Counted from the stretch's first letter, positions 8,657-16,659 are shown. The stretch is DNA of 26,323 nucleotides from JAVBNU01 sp031551265 (GCA_031551265.1 JAVBNU010000075.1:1-26323), one strand, 5' to 3'. Notes: a model not told the origin generated them from the sequence alone. A program made the numbers and translations.

Positions 8657-9571
8657 ATGAAAAAAAATTTATTAATCATGGTACTTATATTGACTTGTAT
8701 TTTAGGGTTGAAAGCCGAAGCTTTTGGACCGGGATTCAATTTTACATTCGGCGGCGATGAAGCACGCATAGATGCATACGGCATGTTCCCCGGCCAAGGA
8801 GCAATACCACTACCTCCGGCAAGAATAAAACTCGGACAACCGGATATAAGTGTTAGAGAGCCCAAAAGAGGCGTCTATGTAGTAGAGCTGAACACAAAAG
8901 ACAGCAAGCTTAAACTTGAACCCTATGTTGTGGTCGGCACGGAAACTAACCAAACTGTCTTTGAGACAACAAAAGCAAAACTCGTTTTCAATGCAGGTTT
9001 TTTCGACCCAAAAAACAAAAAAACAACATCTTTCGTCACACGATACGGACAAATTATTGCAGACCCGAGAGAAAATGAAAATTTAACATCGAATCCTGAG
9101 TTGATACCGCATTTAGACACAATTTATAATCGCACAGAATTTCGCATCCTCAAATCAGGAACACAAAAGAAATACGACATAGCACAACACAACGATCCAA
9201 TCCCCGAAGGCTGGTACCTAATGCACTCACTGCAAGCCGGCCCTGAACTCGTGCCTCAATACAAAGCAGAAAACGAGTTCTTTCTCGTAAAAGACTGCGA
9301 AAAAGTCGTGCGCGACTCAATCTCCGTTACCAAAAAAGCCGCCCGCAGCGCCATCGGCATAAAAGACGGCGACGTATTCCTAATCGCAGTAACTACAAAA
9401 AATCCCATGACACTTGATGAATTAAAAGACTTTTGCATGTCCCTAGGACTCGAAAAAGCAATGGGCTTCGATGGTGGTGGCTCAACATCACTCAACTACA
9501 AAGATATTCAAATTATCTCCGACAAAGACAACACCGCCCGCAAGCTCAAGTCGTTTTTACTTGTGTATTAA
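8657..9571 (+). CDS. Exported phosphodiester glycosidase family protein (NAGPA/DUF2233)
   Basis: Of 304 residues, the first 22 are a signal peptide (Lys-Lys, a hydrophobic core, then AEA before Phe-Gly). The mature part has the phosphodiester-glycosidase hallmarks: FNAGFFD near 111–117, a RSAIGIKDGDVFLI strand near 235, and the late FDGGGSTSL at 271–279 with D272. Members of this family, named after the mammalian uncovering enzyme NAGPA, remove sugars linked through phosphodiesters, and bacterial ones are often tied to surface glycans. It follows the permease by six bases and is likely in the same operon, so a role at the cell envelope is plausible. The actual substrate is unknown. Confidence 0.85.
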   Translation: MKKNLLIMVLILTCILGLKAEAFGPGFNFTFGGDEARIDAYGMFPGQGAIPLPPARIKLGQPDISVREPKRGVYVVELNTKDSKLKLEPYVVVGTETNQTVFETTKAKLVFNAGFFDPKNKKTTSFVTRYGQIIADPRENENLTSNPELIPHLDTIYNRTEFRILKSGTQKKYDIAQHNDPIPEGWYLMHSLQAGPELVPQYKAENEFFLVKDCEKVVRDSISVTKKAARSAIGIKDGDVFLIAVTTKNPMTLDELKDFCMSLGLEKAMGFDGGGSTSLNYKDIQIISDKDNTARKLKSFLLVY

Positions 9572-9932
9572 GGTAGGGTGCGTTTCACCCACCATTACGT
9601 TATGTCATTTTGTTCTGTAGATTGGGGTATTTTTGCCCACCTTTTAATATTTTGTCATACCGGAATTTTCTGAAAGAAAATATCCGGTATCTTTTCAGCG
9701 TAGCATTTATTTTCTAACCGGAAAGATCCCGTGTCAAGCACGGGATGACGTGTGTGTTGGGCAGTAAATGTAGGATGGGTTGGACGTTTTCATCCAACCC
9801 ATCGATAAAATTTTTATATCAGTAGAAGCAGGTGCGTCACACGCACCAAAAAAGCTGAACGGTTTGCGTGTTCACAGAGAGTTTGGAACATACCAAAAAA
9901 CTGTAAGGTGGGTTCCCTAACACCATTAAATC
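9572..9932. repeat. Cluster of palindromes between convergent genes
   Basis: This 361-base gap has no gene but at least five hairpins. They are: a GGGTG/CACCC stem at 9572–9593; ATACCGGA/TCCGGTAT with an inner ATTTTC/GAAAAT at 9657–9690; ATCCCGTG/CACGGGAT with loop TCAAG at 9726–9746; GATGGGTTGGA/TCCAACCCATC, an 11-bp perfect stem, at 9774–9803; and GGTGCGT/ACGCACC at 9831–9847. Both flanking genes end toward it, so the stems could stop transcription from either side. Their GC-rich make-up in AT-rich DNA and juxtaposition look like dispersed REP-type elements inserted next to each other. Confidence 0.7.
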
Positions 9933-10562
9933 TTAAATCTTTTCGTGGTTGTCAGTGCCGCCTGTGATCAGGAGGTTGTGTTTTTTAGCCAGTTTTAGTG
10001 GCGTGCTTGCGAGGTGGAATTTTATTATCCCGCGGTGACGTTTGTATGGATAATAGGCTTCGATAGCATCCAGCCCCATGTTTTGTAATTTTTTTACAAA
10101 CCCGTCTAAATAAAAGCACCAACAGCATGCCGGGTGCGCGAGCGAGGCTATGCCGCCTGCGTTGTGGATGGCTTGGATTACTTTTCGGGGATCTCTGTAT
10201 GAGAAAAATCTTATTATATCCACTTCGGTTTCGCGCTTTGTTTTTGCACATAAGCTCAAAAGCTCTTCATTGTGCACATCAATTCCATACCCGAGAACGT
10301 GTATTAAAACGCCATGAAACCAACAGTCAAATTCAACGGCCGGGATAACAATTTCTTCGTTGAGGATGTTTGTCTCGTGGTAGGCTTTTACGGTGTTGTG
10401 GTCGCATATTGCAATGTGTTTGTAACCCTTTTCTTTTGCCTGCTGCACGAGCGCCTCAGGGTGCTCTATCCCGTCAGAATAACAAGAGTGGACATGCAAA
10501 TCGACATTGGTCGCATAGTCCTCTTTCGTAAATATTTTTAAAAGTTCTTTTATTTCAGCCAT
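9933..10562 (-). CDS. PHP-domain metal-dependent phosphoesterase
   Basis: I start this at the ATG at 10562 (MAEIKE, 209 aa) and not at the ATG 81 bases upstream, because the extra residues are translated promoter sequence and the divergent gene begins inside them. All PHP metal-site motifs are present: DLHVHS (21–26), D54-H55, E77, H88 in HVLGYG, H143 in AHP, and D204/H206 in GTDNH. The family includes the YciV-type 3',5'-nucleotide phosphatase/5'-3' RNase and DNA polymerase-associated phosphoesterases; stand-alone proteins of this type usually hydrolyse nucleotides or short RNAs. It ends three residues after GTDNH, shorter than YciV. No ribosome site is visible and the message may be nearly leaderless. 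It is monocistronic. Confidence 0.85.
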   Translation of the reverse strand: MAEIKELLKIFTKEDYATNVDLHVHSCYSDGIEHPEALVQQAKEKGYKHIAICDHNTVKAYHETNILNEEIVIPAVEFDCWFHGVLIHVLGYGIDVHNEELLSLCAKTKRETEVDIIRFFSYRDPRKVIQAIHNAGGIASLAHPACCWCFYLDGFVKKLQNMGLDAIEAYYPYKRHRGIIKFHLASTPLKLAKKHNLLITGGTDNHEKI

Positions 10563-10570
10563 AATAATAT

Positions 10571-10580
10571 TATTATAATA
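10571..10580. promoter_or_regulatory. Symmetric bidirectional -10 element
   Basis: TATTATAATA is a perfect palindrome holding TATAAT on the plus strand (10574–10579) and on the minus strand (10577–10572). The plus-strand start would give a leader of about 19 bases with GGTGAG before the ATG at 10605. The minus-strand start would lie a few bases from the PHP ATG at 10562. Neither direction has a clear -35. Confidence 0.4.
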
Positions 10581-10604
10581 GTATAAAAAAATGGTGAGAG
10601 ATAT

Positions 10605-11570
10605 ATGGCTAAAAATGAGAATATGAGTGTCAGAGTGTTGCAAATATTTTTCAGGGCAATTAAGTTGTACGTACTTAATCTGCCGAAATTCTTGCGGTAT
10701 ATGGCGTTCCCTGTTCTTGGGGTTTTGGTCGGGTGTGCTTGGAATATCGGTTTAAGTTACTGGCTGTCTGTTGGAACACAAACTCCAGATGGTGATTATG
10801 TATTTTTATTTAACAGCCCGTTAATTACTTTTCTCATTTTTCTAATATTACTAGTCCCGGGATTTTTTATTTTATGCAAGGCATTTTACGATTATATAGT
10901 TGCGATGGTTGCGCTTAATTCCGCTGCGTTGGATTTGGTCGCGACAGACACACTTTTGAAGCCTGTAAGAGCTTATAACTCGATTATCGAGTACAGAGAA
11001 AAGCAATATTTTCTGTTGATTTTGATTTTGTCGATTGCGTATTCGGTTTTGGGCTTCCCGCCGCTTTTAATCGCATTTGTTATATATTCTTGTCTTGTGC
11101 TGCAAGCTTTTGCTGCTGATGATAGATTTTCAGCGATTGACGCACTTGTCAGAGGTTTCAAAATCGTACCGGGTAATGTTTGGAACACAGCGTTGTTATT
11201 GCTTTTGTTGTATTTATTCACATATATAATTGTGCCGGAGGTGATTTATTGGCTGCTTGATGCGGGTAATATGACTAAAGATTTGAATGCGCCTGTTATC
11301 GCTTTGATAAATAACATGCCGTTGAATGAATTGTTTTTGGTACCGATAAATACGATAATACAGAATTTTGGCTCTAGCTTTGCGATAACAGCCGAAATGG
11401 TTGCGGGTGCGGTTACTAAAATGACAATAATTAGTATTGTTATCGGTTTTACTCTGCCAATTCGAGCGATTGCGTGTACTCTCTGGTATAAAGAACTCGA
11501 TTTACGCAATTCATCAGGCGCAAGCGCCGCTAAAAAACTTGCCAAAAAAGCTAAAGAACAAGAAGAATAA
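10605..11570 (+). CDS. Multipass membrane protein of unknown function
   Basis: The 321-aa product has about six to eight hydrophobic segments (around 30–52, 69–94, 133–167 as two, 192–218, 270–293), with amphipathic linkers and a short lysine-rich C-terminal tail (AAKKLAKKAKEQEE). The overall layout recalls bacterial proteins whose membrane domain resembles glycerophosphodiester-phosphodiesterase membrane regions or YihY/DUF975-type integral proteins, but I see no diagnostic motif and assign no function. GGTGAGAG precedes the ATG. The stop overlaps the zinc-ribbon gene in TAATG, so the two are co-translated. Confidence 0.8.
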   Translation: MAKNENMSVRVLQIFFRAIKLYVLNLPKFLRYMAFPVLGVLVGCAWNIGLSYWLSVGTQTPDGDYVFLFNSPLITFLIFLILLVPGFFILCKAFYDYIVAMVALNSAALDLVATDTLLKPVRAYNSIIEYREKQYFLLILILSIAYSVLGFPPLLIAFVIYSCLVLQAFAADDRFSAIDALVRGFKIVPGNVWNTALLLLLLYLFTYIIVPEVIYWLLDAGNMTKDLNAPVIALINNMPLNELFLVPINTIIQNFGSSFAITAEMVAGAVTKMTIISIVIGFTLPIRAIACTLWYKELDLRNSSGASAAKKLAKKAKEQEE

Positions 11571-11785
11571 TGTTTAAATGTAAAAAATGTAATTCGGTTG
11601 ATAAATTTGAGCTTATGTACAGTCCTGACTATAGAGGTGAGCGCAGGTTTAAGCAGGAATATAATACTGATGGTGATATTGTTATAACTGTTGACGGCTA
11701 TAAATTTATTCCTGATTTGGCTTTTATGAATACCCATGCTGTTTGCAGATATTGCGGGCAAATTTATGTATGGGATTATGACTAA
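11570..11785 (+). CDS. 71-aa zinc-ribbon protein
   Basis: Two CxxC knuckles, C4-x-x-C7 and C59-x-x-C62, frame a predicted beta-rich middle, the spacing of a small rubredoxin-like zinc ribbon. It starts inside the stop codon of the membrane-protein gene (TAATG), which argues that it is translated and functionally linked to it. No enzymatic motif is present; a nucleic-acid or protein-binding role is the usual guess for such ribbons. Confidence 0.75.
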   Translation: MFKCKKCNSVDKFELMYSPDYRGERRFKQEYNTDGDIVITVDGYKFIPDLAFMNTHAVCRYCGQIYVWDYD

Positions 11786-11813
11786 TTTCCACTCACATAC
11801 TGCTTTAAGAGTA

Positions 11814-11841
11814 TTGAATTTTTGTTAAAGGCAGCTATTAT
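11814..11841 (+). promoter_or_regulatory. Promoter of the winged-helix gene, probably leaderless
   Basis: TTGAAT (11814–11819) and TATTAT (11836–11841) are 16 bases apart. The expected transcript start, about 7 bases downstream, coincides with the ATG at 11848. No ribosome site is suitably placed: AAAGG at 11827–11831 is about 16 bases from the ATG. Confidence 0.4.
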
Positions 11842-11847
11842 AAAATT

Positions 11848-12171
11848 ATGTACGAGTACGACATAGAAAATGAAGACACAGAGCTCAAAAAAATCGGGCT
11901 CGAATTAATGTTTTTAACTCCCGAAAAATGTTCACATGCTGATGGAATTTCGGCTGTTGAGTTGTCTAAATTATTAGATATACCCTCTGAAATTGTTAAA
12001 AAGAAACTTAAAATTCTGCATGATAAAGATATTGTACAAGTCAGAGGAATAAATCCGAAATTATGGAAGTTCGATGAATATAAGTTCCAGCGCATGGACG
12101 AAGATGATGAAGTGTTCAAGCTGCTGTGCAGTTTTGATGATGTAGATTTCGACAGATATTTCCAGTTTTAA
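11848..12171 (+). CDS. Small winged-helix DNA-binding protein
   Basis: The 107 residues contain a typical winged-helix core: SAVELSKLLDIPSEIVKKKLKIL (about 33–55) as helix-turn-helix, followed by HDKDIVQVRG and LWKFDEYKF as the wing strands. The termini are strongly acidic. It resembles the ArsR/MarR-like or DUF-type winged helix often used for local regulation; the target is unknown. Its promoter suggests a leaderless message. It is the last gene before the tRNA remnant and so probably the last chromosomal gene before the island. Confidence 0.7.
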   Translation: MYEYDIENEDTELKKIGLELMFLTPEKCSHADGISAVELSKLLDIPSEIVKKKLKILHDKDIVQVRGINPKLWKFDEYKFQRMDEDDEVFKLLCSFDDVDFDRYFQF

Positions 12172-12191
12172 AAAATTGAAACATAAAAAAA

Positions 12192-12233
12192 TAGCACAGG
12201 TCAGATTCGAACTGACGACCTCACGGGTATGAG
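12192..12233 (-). pseudogene. 3' half of a tRNA (CAT anticodon loop), likely attachment site
   Basis: Read on the minus strand, this has an anticodon loop CTCATAC (12233–12227), the 3' anticodon stem CCGTG, a variable loop AGGTC, a perfect T arm (GTCAG-TTCGAAT-CTGAC, 12216–12200), a 3' acceptor strand CTGTGCT and discriminator A; a T-run follows. The 5' part does not match: the base before the loop begins CACAA, which pairs with CCGTG at only three of five positions, and no AGCACAG acceptor strand or D arm can be found upstream. tRNA identity therefore stops at the anticodon loop, the usual crossover point for integrases. It may be a displaced att half; a decayed tRNA is the alternative. Confidence 0.6.
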
Positions 12234-12385
12234 TTGTGAGCCTGCCTTTTCGCCATTTTCTACAATGTATCATAAAGCTTTATAGAATAAAAGTTTTGAC
12301 TATTTTGGCTTTTGTAACTTTTCGTAATTTTCAATCATTTTTTATGACTTTTTATAAAAAAGTTGAATTATTGTTGAATTAATTT
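12234..12385. other. AT-rich gap inside the island's left edge
   Basis: No gene, tRNA 5' half or clear promoter is visible here. The sequence is T-rich on the plus strand, with several TTTTTAT stretches near 12335–12385. A minus-strand open frame across the tRNA remnant is translated tRNA sequence and not a gene. Confidence 0.4.
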
Positions 12386-12616
12386 TTATACTTCCTTTTC
12401 TCTCTCGACAAGTTCAAAATCATAACCAAGTACATCGAAAACCTTAAGCAATTCAATATGTGGGATAGTGCCTCTTCTGATTTTCCTAGCCAGGTTTTCT
12501 ATGCCTTTGTCGTACCCGTATTTTTCATTCAATCTCTTGACTAACGCTGCGTATTTTACTTTTTTGTGCAGCATCAGTATTCGTACTTGTCTATTAAGTT
12601 TATCAGCATCAATCAT
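12386..12616 (-). CDS. Small DUF6471-like helical protein
   Basis: I choose the ATG at 12616 (76 aa), because GAGGTGG at 12626–12620 is an excellent ribosome site for it; the longer frame from 12628 would start on that site. The pattern LNRQVRILM...KYAALVKRLNEKYG...NLARKIRRGTIPHIELLKVFDVLGY matches what I recall of DUF6471: an HTH-like fold with a central asparagine-rich turn and the K-x-x-RGT motif. Such proteins are common in phages and mobile regions, and their role is not known. It is alone on its strand next to the tRNA remnant. Confidence 0.65.
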   Translation of the reverse strand: MIDADKLNRQVRILMLHKKVKYAALVKRLNEKYGYDKGIENLARKIRRGTIPHIELLKVFDVLGYDFELVEREKEV

Positions 12617-12786
12617 AGTCCACCTCATTTTTAATTCTACATCACTATATACGTGCTGGACTTGAAGAACGGGGAGCTATATTAAGTTTTATAACTTTAT
12701 CCATATTAAAGTAGGAAATAAAATCATAAAGGTGGTAAAATAAAGCCGTGAGTGTGAACATATATTTACAAAAAGGAGGTAAAATT

Positions 12787-13191
12787 ATGAATAAATCTAT
12801 GCACACAAAAGCTGAAATGCTTTCCAATGCAGTGGTCGTCTACATCTATTGCCCGCAATGCCAACATGAAGAGCAGGAAATCAACAATTTTGATAAGATT
12901 GAGCAAATTAAAAGTAGAGGTATCAACATCATTTGCGCTTGTTGTGGCACAAAATATAATGTAAAAGGTTTTTATCGTTTGCCTGCAGGTAGGGATATAA
13001 CACACAAATTAAGTGCATTTGAGTTTATTAAGCTGATAAAAAATAAAACTTTTGACCTTAGGCAATGCTGCAACCTTGATTTAGATAACAACTGTGGTAT
13101 TGAAATGTTTCAGGATGGAATTCCGGCAACATTACAAGAGGTCAGTCTAACTTTCCAAGAAGCTCCTACATCTTCAAAGTGGGAAGATTAA
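12787..13191 (+). CDS. 134-aa putative zinc-ribbon protein
   Basis: The start at 12787 (MNKSMHTK) is set by a perfect AAAGGAGGT site at 12775–12780, eight bases upstream; the longer in-frame start at 12748 lies before that site. C22-P-Q-C25 and C50-A-C-C53 bracket a helical loop in the spacing of a zinc ribbon, and a second Cys pair with a further Cys lies near 95–105. The C-terminus is polar. It lacks the F(K)G motif seen in most of its island neighbours. No function can be assigned. Confidence 0.7.
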   Translation: MNKSMHTKAEMLSNAVVVYIYCPQCQHEEQEINNFDKIEQIKSRGINIICACCGTKYNVKGFYRLPAGRDITHKLSAFEFIKLIKNKTFDLRQCCNLDLDNNCGIEMFQDGIPATLQEVSLTFQEAPTSSKWED

Positions 13192-13289
13192 CAACTATTA
13201 AAAAATGTAAAGTTTTCATACTACAGAATGCCTTTAAAGCAATTTTAGTTCTTCACCATGCTTAATAATTTTAAGTAAAAAGGTTTTTA

Positions 13290-15383
13290 ATGAAGATAGT
13301 ACACCCAAATAGCTATAATAGCCTCAATTCAAATGCTGACTGGGGTCAGCAGTCTTGTGCTGCAAAAAATCAGGTTAGTTTTAAAGGGATTGAAAGTGCT
13401 TTTGGTGGTGGCAAGAGAGTTGCTATTAATCATTATGATGACGTTGTTAAGTTTCTCAATAGTAAGTACGGTAAGTTTATTCAAAATCTTGAGAAAGACA
13501 TACCTACAGACGTATTCAATAAGGTTTTTGAGGGAAAAGCTATTCATGATGAGTCCATGGGGCAGAAGTTTGTTAATAGTTTCTTATACCCGTTCACGGG
13601 TATGTGGAAGGATTTGTACGGTGGTGTAGTTGGTGGTTTGGCTAAGAAATTTCCGAAAAATCTAACATTAGAAAAATGGAGTAATGCAGAGTTCTTGCAG
13701 AAGCACCGTAATAATAAGGTGTTACGTGATAATGTACAGTCATTACGTGGGGCGTTAGAAGAAGTCAATAAAATTTATGGTGAGATTCTTGCTAAAAACA
13801 ATGGTGTGAGACCTGATGATTTTGAAGAATTGGTTGTAAAACAGACAGACGAACTACTACGAAACTATATGAGTAAAAAGACAGGCAACTATAGTACACC
13901 TGTGGAACGGTCTTTAAATCGCTTGGTGACAGGTTTAGTACCTGCATTTTTCCTTGCTATAGATGTGTATAATATGTCATTACGTAATGGTATGACAAAA
14001 AAAGAAGCTAAAGCTAGTGCAAATCAACGTTTGACACAAGAGTTCATACGTGCTGGTGGTACAGCTTATAGCACTTATGGAACATTAAATACGTTTGACA
14101 GGCTCACAAATACCTTTCCAAGAGTAGCCCCAGTTATAACAACTGGAACGGTCGCAATAGTTGAGAGTGGTTCACGTTTAGCAGTTGGTAAAAACTTAAT
14201 TCCTGAAAAACTACCACCACAACCTCAAAGACTTAAAAATATAACCTCAATAAATCAATTCCTGCACCGAGAAAATAACGAACAATTGTATTGGTTAGAC
14301 TCACAAGAGCAACAAAATCAACGGAAGCACCTACTAACGCTAAAAAATGCGATGATATTCGTTGCAGCTAGTGTAATCGGTGGTTTTGCGTGTAGGTACG
14401 GTAAGCAACAAATTCTAAAAACAGATTTTGGTAAGAATATTTTAAAACAACGCGACAATTGGATAGATAAATATTTTAAGGTAAAATTAAATGTTAATGC
14501 TGAAGATATGGAAGCTTTCATAGGTAAAATTCAAGATACAGAGTTTAGCAGTTTAGCTAAAAGATACAGACGCACTATTACAGCGCATGAGACAGATATA
14601 CTTCGTGATAGAGTTTATAGGTTCAATAAAATAGATAAGTTAGTTAAAATCCCATTCACAAACATGGAAGTACCATTAATTGAGGTTGCTAAGGTGGTTT
14701 TCGTACCCTTCAGGTTGGTTAAAGACCTAGCATTGATACCATATAAGCTAGTGTCAAGCGTTGTATTAACGGTTGCTCAAGTCAGCAAAACAAAAATAGG
14801 TAACAATATTGCTAAGTTTCTTGGAGACAGTAAAAAGCCATCTGATGAGTTAGCAATGCTATCAACTGCATATCAAAACTATCTACGTAAAGCACCGAAT
14901 TTGGATGATAAAGAATTTGCTAAGTATATGGAAAATTCGGTTAGGGCAGCCTTCAACAAAAATTCTAACTCTGCTATCGACAACTCAAAAATAGGCAAAA
15001 TGACAAAAAACATAGTATCAATGGTTACTCTGTACTTTGTAGTTCTCGATGACTATATCCTTACATTGAAACAGACCAAAAGCCAAGACCAAGCTTCTCA
15101 AAAGGGTAGAGAGAGATTCGTACAAAACATCATGAGAATGGCAGTACAATTAAGCCTCATGGACTTGTTCAACGATATATTCAGGCTGCAATACAACAAC
15201 TCTCTGGCTGGCGCAATGCACATTGCTTTTTGGAACACGATAGCAACCGACATCATAACTCGTAAGTTAGTGGGCAAGCCGATTACCCCTATGTCAAAAG
15301 AAAAACAGGAACTGCACGAACAAAAAACAACGAATGGAATCGCTGGTAAATACCACAAATTCATCAGCAGGCTTGCAAATTAA
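13290..15383 (+). CDS. 697-aa membrane-associated protein with internal duplication and N-terminal FKG motif
   Basis: Unrecognised family. The N-terminus is Asn/Ser-rich and carries VSFKG at 29–33. Two regions align without gaps over about 45 residues: from L216 (LVPAFFLAIDVY) and from M578 (MVTLYFVVLDDY), each a hydrophobic segment followed by a charged helix with A-x6-R-x2-Q-x3-R spacing. Other hydrophobic stretches lie near 350–368, 465–505 and 640–655, so it probably sits in or on a membrane. DD-x-E segments precede both repeat copies. No nuclease, ATPase or protease motif is visible. AAAAGG precedes the ATG. The 149-aa gene follows after a 48-base gap on the same strand. Confidence 0.75.
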   Translation: MKIVHPNSYNSLNSNADWGQQSCAAKNQVSFKGIESAFGGGKRVAINHYDDVVKFLNSKYGKFIQNLEKDIPTDVFNKVFEGKAIHDESMGQKFVNSFLYPFTGMWKDLYGGVVGGLAKKFPKNLTLEKWSNAEFLQKHRNNKVLRDNVQSLRGALEEVNKIYGEILAKNNGVRPDDFEELVVKQTDELLRNYMSKKTGNYSTPVERSLNRLVTGLVPAFFLAIDVYNMSLRNGMTKKEAKASANQRLTQEFIRAGGTAYSTYGTLNTFDRLTNTFPRVAPVITTGTVAIVESGSRLAVGKNLIPEKLPPQPQRLKNITSINQFLHRENNEQLYWLDSQEQQNQRKHLLTLKNAMIFVAASVIGGFACRYGKQQILKTDFGKNILKQRDNWIDKYFKVKLNVNAEDMEAFIGKIQDTEFSSLAKRYRRTITAHETDILRDRVYRFNKIDKLVKIPFTNMEVPLIEVAKVVFVPFRLVKDLALIPYKLVSSVVLTVAQVSKTKIGNNIAKFLGDSKKPSDELAMLSTAYQNYLRKAPNLDDKEFAKYMENSVRAAFNKNSNSAIDNSKIGKMTKNIVSMVTLYFVVLDDYILTLKQTKSQDQASQKGRERFVQNIMRMAVQLSLMDLFNDIFRLQYNNSLAGAMHIAFWNTIATDIITRKLVGKPITPMSKEKQELHEQKTTNGIAGKYHKFISRLAN

Positions 15384-15431
15384 GGTAATTTTTGCTTTAA
15401 TAAATAAACGGATTTATTGAGGAAATGGGAC

Positions 15432-15881
15432 ATGAAAGTATCGGGAATTCAGGTAAAAACCTGCAACTTTGTCAACTTCGGCACTATTAACGAGGCTGAT
15501 AAAAAACGTGCAATTAGAGAAGGCTTTGAAGAAAAAGAAGTTTTGCAAGCTGAAAAGATGAAGTATTTTAATTTTTACTATTCCTCAAATGGTGACTTCA
15601 GGGCTGAAAGAACTGACTTAGAATTTAAAGATAAGCTTGCTATAATAAGATTTAATGCTGTACCTCAATTTATGAAGAAAAAACTAACACCTGATAACCT
15701 AGGTGATACTTTGGAATGGCTACAAAGAATTGAAGATACAGAACTTGGTGTAAAACCACCTGCAAAACCAAGAACAAATTTGGACAACGATGAATACGAC
15801 TCTTATACAAGGGGTGGTATTTTTAGCCGAAGCCAAGAACGTGAAGACGAACTTTACGATAAATGGCCACTTGGTGATTAA
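15432..15881 (+). CDS. 149-aa orphan protein with N-terminal FVNFG motif
   Basis: I place the start at the ATG at 15432, eight bases after AGGA (15420–15423), and not at the in-frame TTG at 15417. The N-terminus, MKVSGIQVKTCNFVNFG, contains the F-x-x-F-G form of the motif shared by island proteins (residues 13–17). A helical charged domain follows, then a Tyr/Asp-rich tail (NDEYDSY, EDELYDKW). There is no signal peptide or membrane helix. Probably co-transcribed with the 697-aa gene. No homologous family comes to mind. Confidence 0.7.
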   Translation: MKVSGIQVKTCNFVNFGTINEADKKRAIREGFEEKEVLQAEKMKYFNFYYSSNGDFRAERTDLEFKDKLAIIRFNAVPQFMKKKLTPDNLGDTLEWLQRIEDTELGVKPPAKPRTNLDNDEYDSYTRGGIFSRSQEREDELYDKWPLGD

Positions 15882-15888
15882 TTTGATG

Positions 15889-16623
15889 CTACGTAAAATG
15901 ATATAGTTCAGTCAACGTTTTTACTATGTCTGTTGAAGAGTTTATTTTATTTAATCTAGTATAATATGGTGAAAGCTCGCTGCTTTGCGTAATTATGTAA
16001 TACCTTTTTAAGTCATCTGAAGCATTTGATTTCGTAAAATTATTAAGCAGCCTCAAATAATCAGGAATATCCAAGGATGAAAAATCTGGCGGTGGAGGGT
16101 CTATCAATGCTATACTCTTAATCTTCACTGCGTCAGCTCTTTTTCCTTCAAGTTCTTCCATTGTTGCTAAAAGCTTTAAAAAACCTTCCGCATCAGCAAA
16201 ATATTTTGAGTTTATAAGTTCTTTAAAGTCATTATTGTCTTTAATTTTGTTATAGATATTTTCACGATTGCCGTAATAGCCATATTTGGCTAATTGCAAA
16301 AATCTACCATTCTTATAAAGTGTAGCGTTAAATTCTTTTTCATTTTCAATTTTTCTTTCATCATCAAATAAATCAGGACGATATTTTTTGTCTGTTGCAT
16401 CCATATCTATTGTTCCATCACTTCTATATACAGGTTGGTACGTGTCTCTTGGGATAATAGTGGGTTGTACCGGCCTAGGTATATAAATCGGATAAACTGG
16501 ACGTGCAACAGGCTGCATCACCTGTGGATATGACACATATTGTTGTGGCATTTGAGCTGGATATGGTTGCCTCTGATATTGATAATAAGGGTTTTGATAG
16601 TTGAACATATTTACTGGTTGCAT
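15889..16623 (-). CDS. 244-aa protein with Pro/Gln/Tyr-rich N-terminus
   Basis: The first 75 residues are dominated by Tyr, Gln and Pro (YQNPYYQYQRQPYP, then IPRP and VQPT), a probably disordered, adhesive-like tail. Residues about 75–244 form a helical domain with DDERKIENEKEF, an FLKLLATMEELEGKRAD segment and a C-terminal KTLTELYHFT. No export signal or catalytic motif. It converges with the 149-aa gene (seven bases between the stops) and lies 36 bases downstream of the 162-aa gene on the same strand, so it is likely the second gene of that leftward operon. Unlike most neighbours it has no F(K)G motif. Confidence 0.72.
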   Translation of the reverse strand: MQPVNMFNYQNPYYQYQRQPYPAQMPQQYVSYPQVMQPVARPVYPIYIPRPVQPTIIPRDTYQPVYRSDGTIDMDATDKKYRPDLFDDERKIENEKEFNATLYKNGRFLQLAKYGYYGNRENIYNKIKDNNDFKELINSKYFADAEGFLKLLATMEELEGKRADAVKIKSIALIDPPPPDFSSLDIPDYLRLLNNFTKSNASDDLKRYYIITQSSELSPYYTRLNKINSSTDIVKTLTELYHFT

Positions 16624-16659
16624 TTTTTAAATTCCATTTCTTTCAATTCTAAAATATTT

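Noticed and set aside
10563..10643. 27-residue N-terminal extension of the PHP protein
   Set aside because: It would run through the palindromic promoter and the start of the divergent gene, and PHP homology begins after the ATG at 10562.
12192..12265. A complete tRNA-Met gene
   Set aside because: No 5' acceptor strand, no D arm, and a mispaired anticodon stem; only the 3' half is supported.
12061..12273. 70-aa minus-strand open frame across the tRNA remnant
   Set aside because: Its HTREVVSSNLTC stretch is translated tRNA sequence and it has no ribosome site.
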